NCBI RefSeq assembly: GCF_000718785.1
Contig: NZ_JOCA01000008.1
Location: 248,001 to 312,000 of the forward strand
Length of the DNA stretch: 64,000 bases
Direction: 5' to 3'
Origin: Streptomyces sp. NRRL WC-3626
GTDB lineage: Bacteria > Actinomycetota > Actinomycetes > Streptomycetales > Streptomycetaceae
Shown here: piece after piece, positions 1-9,741 of the stretch
How positions within the stretch are numbered: the first letter of the stretch is position 1
Layout: each line of letters begins with the position of its first letter
Translations under genes and position numbers: made by a program
Notes under the pieces: generated by a model
The model's database searches: none
What the model saw: only the letters and a program-made list of their open reading frames with translations
Told to the model about the DNA's origin: nothing

Positions 1-2
1 TC

Positions 3-3000
3 AACGGGGAGGTGCTGCGGGCGCTCGGCTTCGACGCGAAGCCGGGCACGCTCACCGTCGTGCGTGCGGATCAGTCGTACGAGGTGACAGTCGCGCACGC
101 GGAGAAGGATCTGGTCGCGCTGGACTGCGGGTGGTCGGCCGAGCCCGATGACGCGCTGGACCCGGACGGGGCCGGGCGGTTGCTGGACGAGCTGCGCCTG
201 GACGGTCAGCACACGGTGGCCACCGGGTCCAAGCTCGCCTCGTTCCTATTCGCGTGCGAGGACGCGCCGCGCTATGTGCTGCTGCTGGTCGGCGGTGTCG
301 TGGTGCTCGCGGACCGGGCGGCGTGGGGCGAGGGCCGGTACCTCGCGGTGTCGCTGGACGCGTCCCTGGAGCGCAACGACACCAAGGCGGGCGGCGAACT
401 CGACACCGTGGCCGCGCTGTTCGGCGCGGACTCGCTGCGTACGCCGGAGGAGGGCGGCGAGAACCCGCTCGCCACGCTGGTCGACAAGTCGACGAAGCAT
501 GCGGTGGGTGTGTCGAGCGAGCTGCGGGACGGGCTGCGGCTGAGCGTCGAGCTGATCGCCAACGAGGTCCTTGACCGGGTGCGAGAGGGCGGTGTCCGGC
601 CGGAAGAGGTCAAGGAACTGCCCGAACTGGGACGGCAGTTGACGCGGGAGTCGCTGCGGTACCTGTACCGGATTCTGTTCCTGCTGTACGCGGAGGCCCG
701 CCCGGAGCTGGGCATCCTGCCGTCGGACTACCCCGAGTACCAGCTGGGGTACGGCCTCGGCCGGTTGGGCGAGTTGATCGCCGAGCGGGATCTCGTCGAC
801 GAGAAGTCCCGCAAGGGGTTCTACCTGTACGAGTCGCTGGATCTGCTGTTCAGCAAGGTGCAGGAGGGGTACCGGCCGCGCCGTACGCACGGGATGGTGG
901 ACGAGAAGGCGTCGGAGGACGTGGGGCTGCGGTTCGAGCCGTTGCACTCCAAGCTGTTCGAGCCGGAGGCGATCCGGCTGATCGGGGCGCGTGCGGTGCC
1001 GGACCCGCGGGTCGAGGGTGAGACCGGTCTCGAGGGCGGGGAGCGGTTCATCGACACCCGGCTGCGCAACGAGACGCTGTACCGGGTGCTGCGACTGCTG
1101 ATGCTCACGCGCGGCAAGAAGCGGGAGCGCGGCGGCTTCATCTCGTACGCGCAGCTCGGGATCAACCAGCTCGGGGCCGTGTACGAGGGACTGATGTCGT
1201 ACTCCGGTTTCGTCGCCGGTGAGGAGCTGTACGAGGTCGCCAAGCACGGGGACCCGAAGGACGGTTCGTGGCTCGTCCCGGCGGCCAAGGCCGACGAGTA
1301 CCCGGACGAGGTGTTCGTCCGGCAGAAGGACGAGGACACGGGTGAGGAGCGGCGGGTTCGACATGCGGCGGGCTCGTTCGTGTACCGGCTATCCGGGCGT
1401 GACCGGCAGACGTCGGCCTCGTACTACACGCCGGAGTCGCTGACGCGGGTCACCGTGCAGCTGGCGTTGCAGCACCGGCTCGACCAGGACGACACGGTGA
1501 CCGAGGCCCGTGAACTCCTTGAGTGGAAGATCTGCGAGCCGGCGCTCGGCTCGGGTGCGTTCTTGAACGAGGCGATCAATCAGGTCGCGGCGGAGTATCT
1601 GCGGCGGCGGCAGGACGAGTTGGGTGTCGCCATCGACACCGAGAAGTACGCGGTCGAGTTGCAGAAGGCCAAGGCGTACATCGCGCTGCACAACTCCTAC
1701 GGCGTCGACCTCAACAACACGGCGGTGGAGCTGGCGGAGGTGTCGCTGTGGCTCAACACGATGCATCCGGGGATGGAAGCGCCGTGGTTCGGGCTGCACC
1801 TGCGGCGGGGCAACTCGTTGATCGGTGGGCGTCGGGAGGTGTACTCGGCTGAGCGGTTGAAGAAGGGCGGCTGGCTGGGGGCGACCCCGGAGCGGTTCCC
1901 GTTGTCGGAGGCGGTGGCGGGGGTGGCGCTGCCTGAGGGGGCGGTGCATCACTTCTTGCTTCCGGCGAAGGAGTGGGGCGCGGTCGCGGCCGAGAAGGAG
2001 GCGAAGGCGCTGGCGCCGGCGGAGGCGAAGACGCTGGGGGCTTGGCGGAAGGCGATCACGAAGTCGCCGAGCGCTGCGCAGACGAAGCGGTTGCAGGGGC
2101 TGGCTCGGCGGGCTGAGTATCTGTGGGGGCTGGTCGTGCGGCGGCTGGAGATCTCCGAGCGGGAGATTTCGCGGCGGGTGGATGTGTGGGGCGCGGAGGA
2201 GGGGTGGCTGCGGTCGCCCGAGGTGGCGGTGCCGCGGGAGAAGGTCAAGGCGGACCTGGAGGCCGTTGATACGCCGTACTGGCGGCTGAAGACGCTGATG
2301 GATGCGTGGTGTGCGCTGTGGTTCTGGCCCGTGCAGGAGGCTGCGCTGCTGGACGGGTCGCATGAGGCGTACGTGCGGGCGGCGGAGGTGGCTGCGCAGT
2401 CGGCGGGGTGGACTGTGTCGGCGGCTGCGGCTTCGGTTCCGGGGCAGGCGGGGGCGCCTGCGCGGGAGACGTATGAGCGGGAGGACCTGCTCGGCACAGT
2501 TGAGGTCGTCGAGATCAAGTCGAAGGGCACGCGGGGCGGCAGCCGTAAGGAGCAGATCCGAGGCGAGCGACGCCCGGTGATTGCGCTGGCCTCGCTGGAG
2601 GACTGGCTGGACTTCGCCGAGTCGCTGCTGGGCACGCAGGATGTGGCTGCGGATTCCTTGGGGGCCCACTTCAACACGCTCGACGAAATCGAGCGGCACG
2701 AGGACGAGTTGCCCGAGTGGATGGGCATGGAGCGCTTCACGTCGCTGGAGTCACGGTATCCGTGGGCGGGGGTTGCGCGGGATGTGGCTGAGCGGCAGGG
2801 GTTCTTTCATTGGGAGTTGGAGTTCGGACAAGTCTTCGCCGCGGGTGGATATGACTTGCAGGTGGGAAATCCGCCCTGGGTAAGGCCTGATTGGCATGAG
2901 GATGCCGTCCTTGCAGAAGTTGATCCCTGGTTCGCGCTTACGGTGAAGCCGCCATCCGAAGAGCGGAAGCTTCGCAAGACTCAGATGCTGGATGGCGAGG

Positions 3001-4766
3001 CAGATTACTACCTTGGCGAACTGGCAGAAAATACCGGAATCGGCACCTTCGTTAGCTCCGCAGTCACATATCCTCTCTCAAACGGAACCCGACCGAATCT
3101 CTATCGCGTCTTCATGTGCACAGTTTGGAAGAATCAGAACCTACCAGGAATTTCTGCACTCATCCACCAGGACAGTCACTTTGATGGTGGATCAGAAGGC
3201 CCCATTCGCGAGGAGTCATACCGGAGACTCCTCCTTCATGCAGGATTCGTGAATGCTGGAAACTGGGCATTCGAAGCAGGTCGGACGCTTGAGTTCGGCA
3301 TTCACGTGTACGGACAAAAGGGAGTCATCGACTTCGTAAATATCAGTCAGCTCTACGGCGCTCAAGTCCTTCCAGCCTCCTTGAAACATGACGGATCCGG
3401 CCCAATTCCAGGACAAAAATACGAGGGAGCCTGGGATCTACGCCCACACGCAGCTCGAAAAGTCCGCGTCACAGAAGCGCAACTTTCAGACTGGAGAGAC
3501 CTGGACGGGCGCAACGATATCCCAATCGCACAAACTCCCATGCGGTACCCAATCACAACTGCCGAGCAAGGGGCCATTTCAGCGCTCTCTGCGGCACCGG
3601 CCAGAATCAAAGCTACCGCGCCGTGGTTCAGTCGTGGCCATGACGCGAACGCAGCGAAACAGAAAGGCATCCTCCACGACCTCTTGCATCACCCCACGCA
3701 GTGGCAAGATGCAATCCTGCAGGGGTCACATATCTCAACCTCAACACCTTTCGCCAAGCAACCTAATATGCCGATGCGCAACTCCAAGGATTGGTCACCA
3801 TGGGAACTTGACACTCTCGACGAGAACGCTATCCCGAACACGCTGTTCGCACGAAGCGGTAAGCATGAAGACTTCGTCCAAGAGCAAGAAACATGGGTGG
3901 CAGCTAGCTGTCATACCCACCCCACGGACCATTTCCGACTAGCTTGGAGGAGGATGATCGACGCAAAGAGCACCGAAAGGAGTCTCTTTGCGACACTAAT
4001 TCCACCCGGCCCAACGCACAACGACAGCATCTTCTGTGTTGCATGGCCGGAAAATCGTCGAACTGTCGCACAAGCGGGACTATGGGCATCGCTACCCATG
4101 GACTATCTTCTGCGACTTGCCGGACGTTCTAATTTCCAGACCACTGATGCCGAAAAGATGCCGACAGTACATCTTGAGCATCCTCTAATTCAAGCTCTCA
4201 CTCTCCGCACACTGCGCCTCAACTGCCTGACGCGACCCTACGCCCCTCTCTGGAACGAGCTATATAGTTCGAATTGGCAAGAAAGGGAAGAGTGGGCTTA
4301 CGCAGACTGGGCTAACATCCAACCTCTCGCAAGCACCATCAGCGAGGAGTGGAGTCCGAGCACCCCTCTCCGCAACGAATGTGAAAGACGTGCTGCTCTC
4401 GTCGAGCTAGACAGCCTTACTGCCGTCATGTTCGGAATTTCTGCTGACGAACTCGTTGCCATTTACCGGTCCCGCTATCCGATCCTCTCAGACCGAGAGA
4501 AGCAAATGTACTTCGACAATAGCGGAAGAAGGATCGCAGCAGATCCGTACGCCTTCGGGCATCGTCAAACCAAACAGGACTACATCAACCTGTTGGCTCA
4601 CCTAGAAGCCCCGGAGACCATCACACCTCCGGCTGGCTACACCGCCCCCTTCTACAAAGCCGATCGCGAGACCGAAATGCGTGCCGCGCACGCGCACTTC
4701 CAAGCTCGATTGGACAAGGAGATCGCCGCTGGGCGCTGGACTCCGACTGGGAGCCGTAAGGGCTGA
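3..4766 (+). CDS. N6-adenine DNA methyltransferase, Eco57I/PglX-like (5' partial)
   Basis: The reading frame is open to the window edge, so the gene probably starts upstream; the first visible start codon is GTG at 12. Counting from that codon, there is a YYTP motif typical of the region before motif I (about residues 470-480), an SAM-binding motif I PALGSGAF (510-517) and the catalytic motif NPPW (953-956). This is the architecture of large gamma-class adenine methylases (type IIG, PglX, DISARM DrmMI). The region after NPPW should be the target-recognition part. GC content falls from about 70% or more to roughly 50-55% just before NPPW and stays low to the end. No clear nuclease motif was found, so methylation within a multi-gene phage-defence system is more likely than a self-contained restriction enzyme. 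A helicase pair of the same strand lies 7.7 kb downstream. Confidence 0.85.
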   Translation, partial: NGEVLRALGFDAKPGTLTVVRADQSYEVTVAHAEKDLVALDCGWSAEPDDALDPDGAGRLLDELRLDGQHTVATGSKLASFLFACEDAPRYVLLLVGGVVVLADRAAWGEGRYLAVSLDASLERNDTKAGGELDTVAALFGADSLRTPEEGGENPLATLVDKSTKHAVGVSSELRDGLRLSVELIANEVLDRVREGGVRPEEVKELPELGRQLTRESLRYLYRILFLLYAEARPELGILPSDYPEYQLGYGLGRLGELIAERDLVDEKSRKGFYLYESLDLLFSKVQEGYRPRRTHGMVDEKASEDVGLRFEPLHSKLFEPEAIRLIGARAVPDPRVEGETGLEGGERFIDTRLRNETLYRVLRLLMLTRGKKRERGGFISYAQLGINQLGAVYEGLMSYSGFVAGEELYEVAKHGDPKDGSWLVPAAKADEYPDEVFVRQKDEDTGEERRVRHAAGSFVYRLSGRDRQTSASYYTPESLTRVTVQLALQHRLDQDDTVTEARELLEWKICEPALGSGAFLNEAINQVAAEYLRRRQDELGVAIDTEKYAVELQKAKAYIALHNSYGVDLNNTAVELAEVSLWLNTMHPGMEAPWFGLHLRRGNSLIGGRREVYSAERLKKGGWLGATPERFPLSEAVAGVALPEGAVHHFLLPAKEWGAVAAEKEAKALAPAEAKTLGAWRKAITKSPSAAQTKRLQGLARRAEYLWGLVVRRLEISEREISRRVDVWGAEEGWLRSPEVAVPREKVKADLEAVDTPYWRLKTLMDAWCALWFWPVQEAALLDGSHEAYVRAAEVAAQSAGWTVSAAAASVPGQAGAPARETYEREDLLGTVEVVEIKSKGTRGGSRKEQIRGERRPVIALASLEDWLDFAESLLGTQDVAADSLGAHFNTLDEIERHEDELPEWMGMERFTSLESRYPWAGVARDVAERQGFFHWELEFGQVFAAGGYDLQVGNPPWVRPDWHEDAVLAEVDPWFALTVKPPSEERKLRKTQMLDGEADYYLGELAENTGIGTFVSSAVTYPLSNGTRPNLYRVFMCTVWKNQNLPGISALIHQDSHFDGGSEGPIREESYRRLLLHAGFVNAGNWAFEAGRTLEFGIHVYGQKGVIDFVNISQLYGAQVLPASLKHDGSGPIPGQKYEGAWDLRPHAARKVRVTEAQLSDWRDLDGRNDIPIAQTPMRYPITTAEQGAISALSAAPARIKATAPWFSRGHDANAAKQKGILHDLLHHPTQWQDAILQGSHISTSTPFAKQPNMPMRNSKDWSPWELDTLDENAIPNTLFARSGKHEDFVQEQETWVAASCHTHPTDHFRLAWRRMIDAKSTERSLFATLIPPGPTHNDSIFCVAWPENRRTVAQAGLWASLPMDYLLRLAGRSNFQTTDAEKMPTVHLEHPLIQALTLRTLRLNCLTRPYAPLWNELYSSNWQEREEWAYADWANIQPLASTISEEWSPSTPLRNECERRAALVELDSLTAVMFGISADELVAIYRSRYPILSDREKQMYFDNSGRRIAADPYAFGHRQTKQDYINLLAHLEAPETITPPAGYTAPFYKADRETEMRAAHAHFQARLDKEIAAGRWTPTGSRKG

Positions 4767-4785
4767 GTACCGCTCGCGATAGCGC

Positions 4786-4817
4786 AGGTCGGCGCTTCGC
4801 AGGAGAAGCGCCGACCT
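4786..4817. terminator. Hairpin between convergent genes
   Basis: Perfect 13-bp stem (4786-4798 with 4805-4817) and a 6-base loop. It lies between the converging methyltransferase and DUF397 genes, so it can act for both strands. There is no clear U-run, which is normal for Streptomyces. Confidence 0.7.
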
Positions 4818-4847
4818 CACGAGGCACGCGACCGTGGAGCGACCAAC

Positions 4848-5054
4848 TCACATCGCGTCGAGCAGGGCCGACCAAGCCCCAGAGCTCACCTTCAGCTCAG
4901 GCCCGCCTTGGGTCGCCCGCTTCGAGTCACGCACGTGCACAGCAGCGGCCTCCACAGCAACCTCAACGCACTCGCCGCCAGCGCCGCTGCTGTAGCTACT
5001 CGTGAACCAGCTCAGTTCCGGGCGAGACTGGAGGCTTGTGTCTTCCGTGTTCAT
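4848..5054 (-). CDS. DUF397 domain protein
   Basis: A 68-aa protein with the usual DUF397 pattern: an SWFTSSYS start to the domain, a central GGECVEVA segment and VRDSK before the C-terminus. DUF397 proteins are small partners or targets of DUF5753-type XRE regulators in Streptomyces (the BldB/WhiJ-like group), probably cytoplasmic. It overlaps the upstream XRE gene by 4 bases (ATGA), so the two are translationally coupled. Its specific role is unknown. Confidence 0.85.
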   Translation of the reverse strand: MNTEDTSLQSRPELSWFTSSYSSGAGGECVEVAVEAAAVHVRDSKRATQGGPELKVSSGAWSALLDAM

Positions 5055-5911
5055 AGATCTCCCAACAGCTTCTGAACGAAGGCCAGCGACTCCGAGGGCG
5101 TGAGCCCCTGCGCTCGCAGGATGCCGTACCGCTCCTCGTACCCCCGGACCACCGGCCGCTCACTGTAGAGGTGACTGTGCTCGTTCACCTCGACATAGGC
5201 GATCCTCTGCCCCTTGCTCGTCTCCATCAAGGTGAACGGCCCACCCATCCCCGCATGTTGGAGTCGATTGGTCGGCATGACCTGGATCTCGACGTTGCGC
5301 TGTTGACCGTAGAGGTAGATCTGCTCCAGCTGCGCCCGCATCACCGCGCTCCCTCCCAGCGGCCGACGCAGGGTGCTCTCCTCGATGACGAAGCTGATCG
5401 TCGGCATGGGCCTGCGGGAGAACATCTCCTGACGAGCGAGCCGGGCGGCAACGCGCTGGTTCACGGTCTCCTCGTCCAGAAGAGGACGCCACATCTCGAA
5501 CACCACCCGCGCGTATTCCTCGACCTGCAACAGGCCCGGAACGGCCTGGTTGGCGTACACGTGCAGCTCTACGGCCTCCGCCTCCAACTGCGCCGCATCC
5601 CGGAAAAATGCCGGGTACCGAGCCCGAGCCACCTCCTCCTTCAACACCGTAAGCAGCCCGCCGGCCTCCAGCACCGCATCCGCCCGCTCGATGAACTCCG
5701 GCTTGGGAATGCGCCGCCCCAACTCCACCGAGGTGACCATGTCCTCGCCGTAACTCAGCCTCGCACCCAACTCCGCCCGAGTCAGCCCCCTGCTGGTCCG
5801 CAGCAGCCTCAACATCTGCCCGAAACACCGCAGAATCCCCGTCTCGCCATCACCATGAGTCGTAGTCACCGGCGCCCTCACCTCACCCGCACACACCCGG
5901 CCGTCACTCAC
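5051..5911 (-). CDS. XRE-family regulator with DUF5753 domain
   Basis: 286 aa from a GTG start. The N-terminal helix-turn-helix spans about residues 28-85 (LRLLRTSRGLTRAELGARL followed by the recognition helix). The remainder is the DUF5753 ligand or partner domain, with motifs such as LLQVEEYARVV and FVIEESTLRRP. Together with the overlapping DUF397 gene it forms the WhiJ-like regulatory pair common in Streptomyces; a HATPase gene, the usual third partner, lies at 11816. It probably represses a nearby promoter, possibly in the divergent gap 5912-6156. An internal start at the methionine just before the HTH cannot be excluded. Confidence 0.85.
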   Translation of the reverse strand: MSDGRVCAGEVRAPVTTTHGDGETGILRCFGQMLRLLRTSRGLTRAELGARLSYGEDMVTSVELGRRIPKPEFIERADAVLEAGGLLTVLKEEVARARYPAFFRDAAQLEAEAVELHVYANQAVPGLLQVEEYARVVFEMWRPLLDEETVNQRVAARLARQEMFSRRPMPTISFVIEESTLRRPLGGSAVMRAQLEQIYLYGQQRNVEIQVMPTNRLQHAGMGGPFTLMETSKGQRIAYVEVNEHSHLYSERPVVRGYEERYGILRAQGLTPSESLAFVQKLLGDL

Positions 5912-6156
5912 AGCTCACTCTAAAGACACGCACCGTAGCTTTCGCGCCAGTTCGGCCCGCTTCCCCCGTACCGGGGACGCGCCCTCGCCCTCTCCCGTAC
6001 GACACCCGGCTGTACATCAAGCAGCGCGTGACGCTCGCCGCTGAACGTCGTTCCGGCCGCCCGGTAATACACAGGCGCCCGACCCCATGCTCGTCCTACT
6101 CTGACCGCTGCTGCCGTCCATGCCGGGACGGACGATCCCGACGGAGGGGCGACAGA

Positions 6157-6681
6157 GTGCCGGACGTGTACCAGATCATGCTGGACGCCGAGCTGAGCAA
6201 GGCGTTCGACGTCTGGTCCGGCTATCTGAACGCACGGACAGGCGAGGACCCCGAGGTCCGCGCACGACTGCGCTCCACCTTGGACGCGGCCCGCGAGGCA
6301 GCCGCCGCAGACGATCCCGCGTTCGCACGCGCCCTGGTGGCGGAGATGTACGACGACACGCAGGAAGCCGGCCTCCCCTGGGCTCCGCTCCCGCCCGACC
6401 CCTGTACGGCGGACCGGCAGGCACGCGACTACGCCAAGGACGACCTGCGCGGGGTACTCCCCGTACACCTGCGTGAGGAACTCGACAGCATCGCGATCTA
6501 CCTGAGCGTCACGGGCCGTCGCCTCCGTGCCGCCCCCGACCTGGACACCGCCACCCGCCGGGACATCCTCTACATCACGGCCCGCGCCGGCATGGCCCTC
6601 GACCTCGCCCACCCCACGGCAGCGCGACGAGAACTCGAACGCCTCAAGGCGATCGCTCATTGCTGCGGCGTCGAGCCCTGA
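6157..6681 (+). CDS. Hypothetical protein
   Basis: 174 aa. The frame is open further upstream, but GTG at 6157 is chosen because a GGAGGGG ribosome-binding site lies 7 bases before it and the upstream translation is arginine-rich junk. The product is predicted to be helical and soluble, begins PDVYQIMLDAEL and has no signal peptide or transmembrane segment. I do not recognise the family. It is divergent from the XRE/DUF397 pair and may be its target, which is inference from position only. Confidence 0.6.
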   Translation: MPDVYQIMLDAELSKAFDVWSGYLNARTGEDPEVRARLRSTLDAAREAAAADDPAFARALVAEMYDDTQEAGLPWAPLPPDPCTADRQARDYAKDDLRGVLPVHLREELDSIAIYLSVTGRRLRAAPDLDTATRRDILYITARAGMALDLAHPTAARRELERLKAIAHCCGVEP

Positions 6682-6968
6682 GCAGCGAGCGACACCGGCC
6701 GCGAGCTGCCCCCGGCTGAACATCCGAGGCCACTCGGACACCACGCGCACCGGGACAGCCCTTGAGCAGCAGGACCAGCATCGCAGGACACCGACTGCGA
6801 TCACATACGTAGGGCCGACGCATACGACGATGCGCAGGTGTCGTCCTGGTGGGGCCGACGAGCCGGACGCGAGGAACGGGCCGTGTGGGGCGACCGGAAA
6901 GGCCGTGCACGCCCTGCGCCTGCCTCGCACCAGGACCCCCGCTGCACAGTCCGGTCGGTGGCGAGGGG

Positions 6969-7421
6969 TCAGCGCCGCCGTGGGCCCCGGCGGGCCGGGT
7001 CCCGTGCGGGTGAGCGGCCTTCGGACTGGGACGCGTGAAGGCGACGACGTTCTCGGCGAAGACGGCGCCGTAATCGGTGTCTGCCGCTTCGCTTGACGCA
7101 CTCGGTTCCCGCGTCCAGGAGCAGCAGCGACGTGAGAAGTGCGGCCACAACCGCCTGAGAGACGCAGGCCATCGGCAGATCGGCCCGGAAGAAGCCGTAG
7201 CCGACCAGCGCCGAAAGGGTCGACCCCACGCTCAGCACCACGAGGAACCGGCTCGTCGCACCAGGAACCGGCCCTCCCTTGGCTACCCATTTCTTCATGC
7301 CTTCGACGAGGCAGAAGGCAACCAGCGCTGCCGCTTCCAACCCTGCCAACAGGATGGCCAGGCCGAGGTCCAGGGCACCCTTCACCATGTGCACCATGCT
7401 GAAGGGAACGGACGGCTGCAC
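6969..7421 (-). CDS. Putative small membrane protein
   Basis: 150 aa. Three hydrophobic stretches are visible: about residues 17-37 (LGLAILLAGLEAAALVAF), 60-77 and 84-102. The last 45 residues are strongly arginine-rich with no further membrane segment, so the end of the gene may be decayed or frameshifted. The start could also be a downstream ATG (MVHMVKG). It resembles uncharacterised Streptomyces membrane proteins in layout only. The 287 bases between 6682 and 6968 hold no gene I can support. Confidence 0.5.
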   Translation of the reverse strand: MQPSVPFSMVHMVKGALDLGLAILLAGLEAAALVAFCLVEGMKKWVAKGGPVPGATSRFLVVLSVGSTLSALVGYGFFRADLPMACVSQAVVAALLTSLLLLDAGTECVKRSGRHRLRRRLRRERRRLHASQSEGRSPARDPARRGPRRR

Positions 7422-7623
7422 GCCTGAGTACGGCTACTCAGAGGGCGACGAGGGGTGTGTGCTTCGCCCGCCTCACCGCACCGTCTCTCCGCCTCGCGGA
7501 AGGCAGGACTGGTCCGATGCCCCATCGTGATCAACGGGCGTACAACCAGGTGTGGTTGTCGGCTGTCTTCAAGGCGCTGGAGGGATGAGCCTCCGGTGTC
7601 CTTCCGTGCGGATTGGGGATCAG

Positions 7624-8385
7624 GTGGGGAACCAGGTCTGGAGAATCGTCGTGGCCAGTGGTGCGGCGGCGGCGTTCACGGCCGTGGCGGCGGTGCCGGC
7701 CGGGGCGGCCGAGGGCGGGGTGTCGTTCTCCCGCGTCCAGGTGAACGGCGGCAAGTCGATCGTGATCGGGGTGTCGGCGGAGATCGCGGTGCCCGCCTCG
7801 TTCCGGATGACGACCACGAAGAAGTACAAGTTTCCTGCGGTGTTCCTGTACCGCAAGGGGGGCGACCGGCTGTGGCACGCCATCGAGACGAGTGACTGCG
7901 TCAAGGTGAAGTCGGGTGTCTGCGACTTCAACGAGACGATGTTCTTCGACCCGAGCGTGTGGGACATGCGCAACAGCGAGGCCGGGGCCTGGAAGGTCGG
8001 GGCGGAGGTGCACTTCAGGGGCGGCGGCGGGGACGTCGACGACAAGGGCCTCACGGTCAACGTCAAGCGCAACTCCCGCCTCACCGTGAACGCCTCGCCC
8101 GAACCCGTGGTCAAGGGGAAGACCCTCACGGTGACCGGCAAGGTCACGCGGGCCAACTGGGAGACCAGGAAGTACGGCACCTACGGAGGCCGCCTGGTGA
8201 ACCTGCAGTTCAAGCCCGCCGGGGCCACCTCCTACACCACGGTGAAGACGGTGTACGCGAACGGCTCGGGCAGCCTCAAGACGACCGTGAAGGCGTCCAA
8301 GTCGGGCACGTGGCGCTGGGCGTACAACGGCAACAGCACCACCGGACCGTCGAAGTCGTCCGGGGACTACGTCGCAGTGAAGTGA
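7624..8385 (+). CDS. Secreted protein of unknown function
   Basis: 253 aa from GTG 7624, chosen because a GGGGA site lies 4 bases before it and the product then begins with a standard signal peptide: hydrophobic VVASGAAAAFTAVAAV followed by an AGAA cleavage region. The upstream ATG at 7585 has its only purine-rich site directly abutting it. The mature part is beta-rich with one cysteine pair (in SDCVKVKSGVCDF) and a C-terminal Ig-like or bacterial surface-type module (residues about 150-250, LTVNASPEPVVKGKTLTV onward). It is probably extracellular; no catalytic motif is visible. Confidence 0.7.
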   Translation: MGNQVWRIVVASGAAAAFTAVAAVPAGAAEGGVSFSRVQVNGGKSIVIGVSAEIAVPASFRMTTTKKYKFPAVFLYRKGGDRLWHAIETSDCVKVKSGVCDFNETMFFDPSVWDMRNSEAGAWKVGAEVHFRGGGGDVDDKGLTVNVKRNSRLTVNASPEPVVKGKTLTVTGKVTRANWETRKYGTYGGRLVNLQFKPAGATSYTTVKTVYANGSGSLKTTVKASKSGTWRWAYNGNSTTGPSKSSGDYVAVK

Positions 8386-8447
8386 TGTCCGCGGTGCCGC
8401 AGGGCCGTTGGACGCCGCGCCGGCGGTAACGGCTGCGACGGTCCGGG

Positions 8448-8480
8448 CGTCGGGTCCGCCACGACCGGGCGGCCCCGACG
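8448..8480 (+). terminator. Hairpin after secreted-protein gene
   Basis: A 12-bp stem with one G-T pair (8448-8459 with 8469-8480) and a 9-base loop, 63 bases after the stop codon. A second, perfect 20-base palindrome follows at 8486-8505. The tandem hairpins probably end transcription. Confidence 0.5.
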
Positions 8481-8608
8481 CCTCGCGTCCCGGCCGGCCG
8501 GGACGGGCTCGGTCTCGCCGCGGAGCCGGGGGAACACGGGCACGTCGGTCATGGAATTCAACTCACCCACGATGACGCCCGATCCGCCGGCTGCTTATCC
8601 TTGTGGCC

Positions 8609-9229
8609 ATGACGGCCCAGCCTCCGAATCCCTCTCCGCTCCCTGTTCCGCCGGGAGAGCTCCGCGCCTCCCACGACGACCGGGAAGCGGTGGTGGAGCA
8701 GCTGCGCGATGCGGCGGCCGAAGGGCGAATTGACCTCGATGAGCTGGATGCGCGCCTGGAGCAGGCGTGGAAGTCCAAGACCTACGCCGAGTTGGCCGTC
8801 CTGACCGCCGACCTGCCCAGGGCGAGTTCCGCCGGGGAGGAACTACCGCCGCTGGTGCTCAAGGGCGGCATGCACGGCGCCTCCCGGGGCCCCGGACGCT
8901 GGGAGGTTCCCGGGCGCGTGATCGCTCACGGAGGCCTGGCCGGAGTGAAGGTCGACTTCACCCGGGTCGAGTGCCGCCTCACGGAGGTCGCGGTCGAGGC
9001 GTACGGGGAGGCAGCCGGCGTCACGATCGTCATCCCCGAGGGCTGGGCCGCGGACACCAGTGGCATGGACCCCGGCATCGGCGGCCTCAAGGACAAGACC
9101 ACCCCCGACCGGCTTCCGGGAACCCCGCTGATCCGGCTCACCGGGTCCGGCGGCATGGCGGGAGTGGTCATCCGCCATCCCAACCGCTGGGAGCGGCGCA
9201 AGCTGGACAACAACCCGACGCGGGACTAG
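8609..9229 (+). CDS. DUF1707 domain protein
   Basis: 206 aa. The N-terminal DUF1707 domain is clear (residues about 17-75): LRASHDDREAVVEQL, then EGRIDLDELDARLEQAW and LTADLP, the SHOCT-like pattern of actinobacterial membrane-associated proteins. The C-terminal half (about 95-190) is beta-rich and resembles the LiaF/DUF2154-type domain that often follows DUF1707. No transmembrane segment is seen. GTG at 8603, two codons earlier, is an alternative start. It may act in envelope stress sensing, by family analogy only. Confidence 0.8.
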   Translation: MTAQPPNPSPLPVPPGELRASHDDREAVVEQLRDAAAEGRIDLDELDARLEQAWKSKTYAELAVLTADLPRASSAGEELPPLVLKGGMHGASRGPGRWEVPGRVIAHGGLAGVKVDFTRVECRLTEVAVEAYGEAAGVTIVIPEGWAADTSGMDPGIGGLKDKTTPDRLPGTPLIRLTGSGGMAGVVIRHPNRWERRKLDNNPTRD

Positions 9230-9345
9230 GGGCCACGTCCGCCACACCGGGCGGTTGGCCGCGTGGCTGTCGCGCCGCTCGTCGCAGCGACGCGCGGAGA
9301 GGGCAGCCGGGGCCACTCTCCCGGCAACTCGGCCGACCGCCGAAC

Positions 9346-9729
9346 GTGGTCGACGAGAAGCTGGCGCAGGTCGTCGACATCGACCCGGCCGACGTGTGGA
9401 AGCGCGTGGATGCCGAGCCGGGCGATCTCAGTGACATCCTCGACGCGGCGGAGCGGGTGGCCACCGTGGACGGTGACGTCAACTCCCGTGAGAAGGCGAT
9501 CCTTGCGGAACTTCGGGCGCGGTGCCGCCGAGCACGACTGTCGCGTCAACGGGACGCCGAGGCCGGCCGCGGTCTCCTCCTCGTCACCGCCCTCGCCGAC
9601 GAATGGGGCGTCACAGACCGCCGCAGCGGTCACGGCACAACGGGGTGGACGTCCCTGAGCCTGGGACGGCCTTCGGCCGAACGGCCACGCCGAACAGGCA
9701 AAGGTTGTCTGCGCTCCCGGATACGCTGA
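9346..9729 (+). pseudogene. Chimeric remnant: TerB-like helices plus HATPase tail
   Basis: A short open frame of about 127 codons. Its first half (DILDAAERVATVDGDVNSRE) looks like the end of a TerB-like or tellurite-resistance helical domain. Its second half (AGRGLLLVTALADEWGV) is nearly identical to the G2-box tail of the anti-sigma HATPase at 11816-12301. The ATP-binding N-box and most of the HATPase fold are missing, and the last 30 residues are basic nonsense. It appears to be the fused leftovers of two genes in a recombining region. Confidence 0.5.
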
Positions 9730-9741
9730 CGCACGATGTTG

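Noticed and set aside
5171..5923. Plus-strand 250-codon frame opposite the XRE regulator
   Set aside because: It is antisense to a clear HTH/DUF5753 gene and lacks any family pattern.
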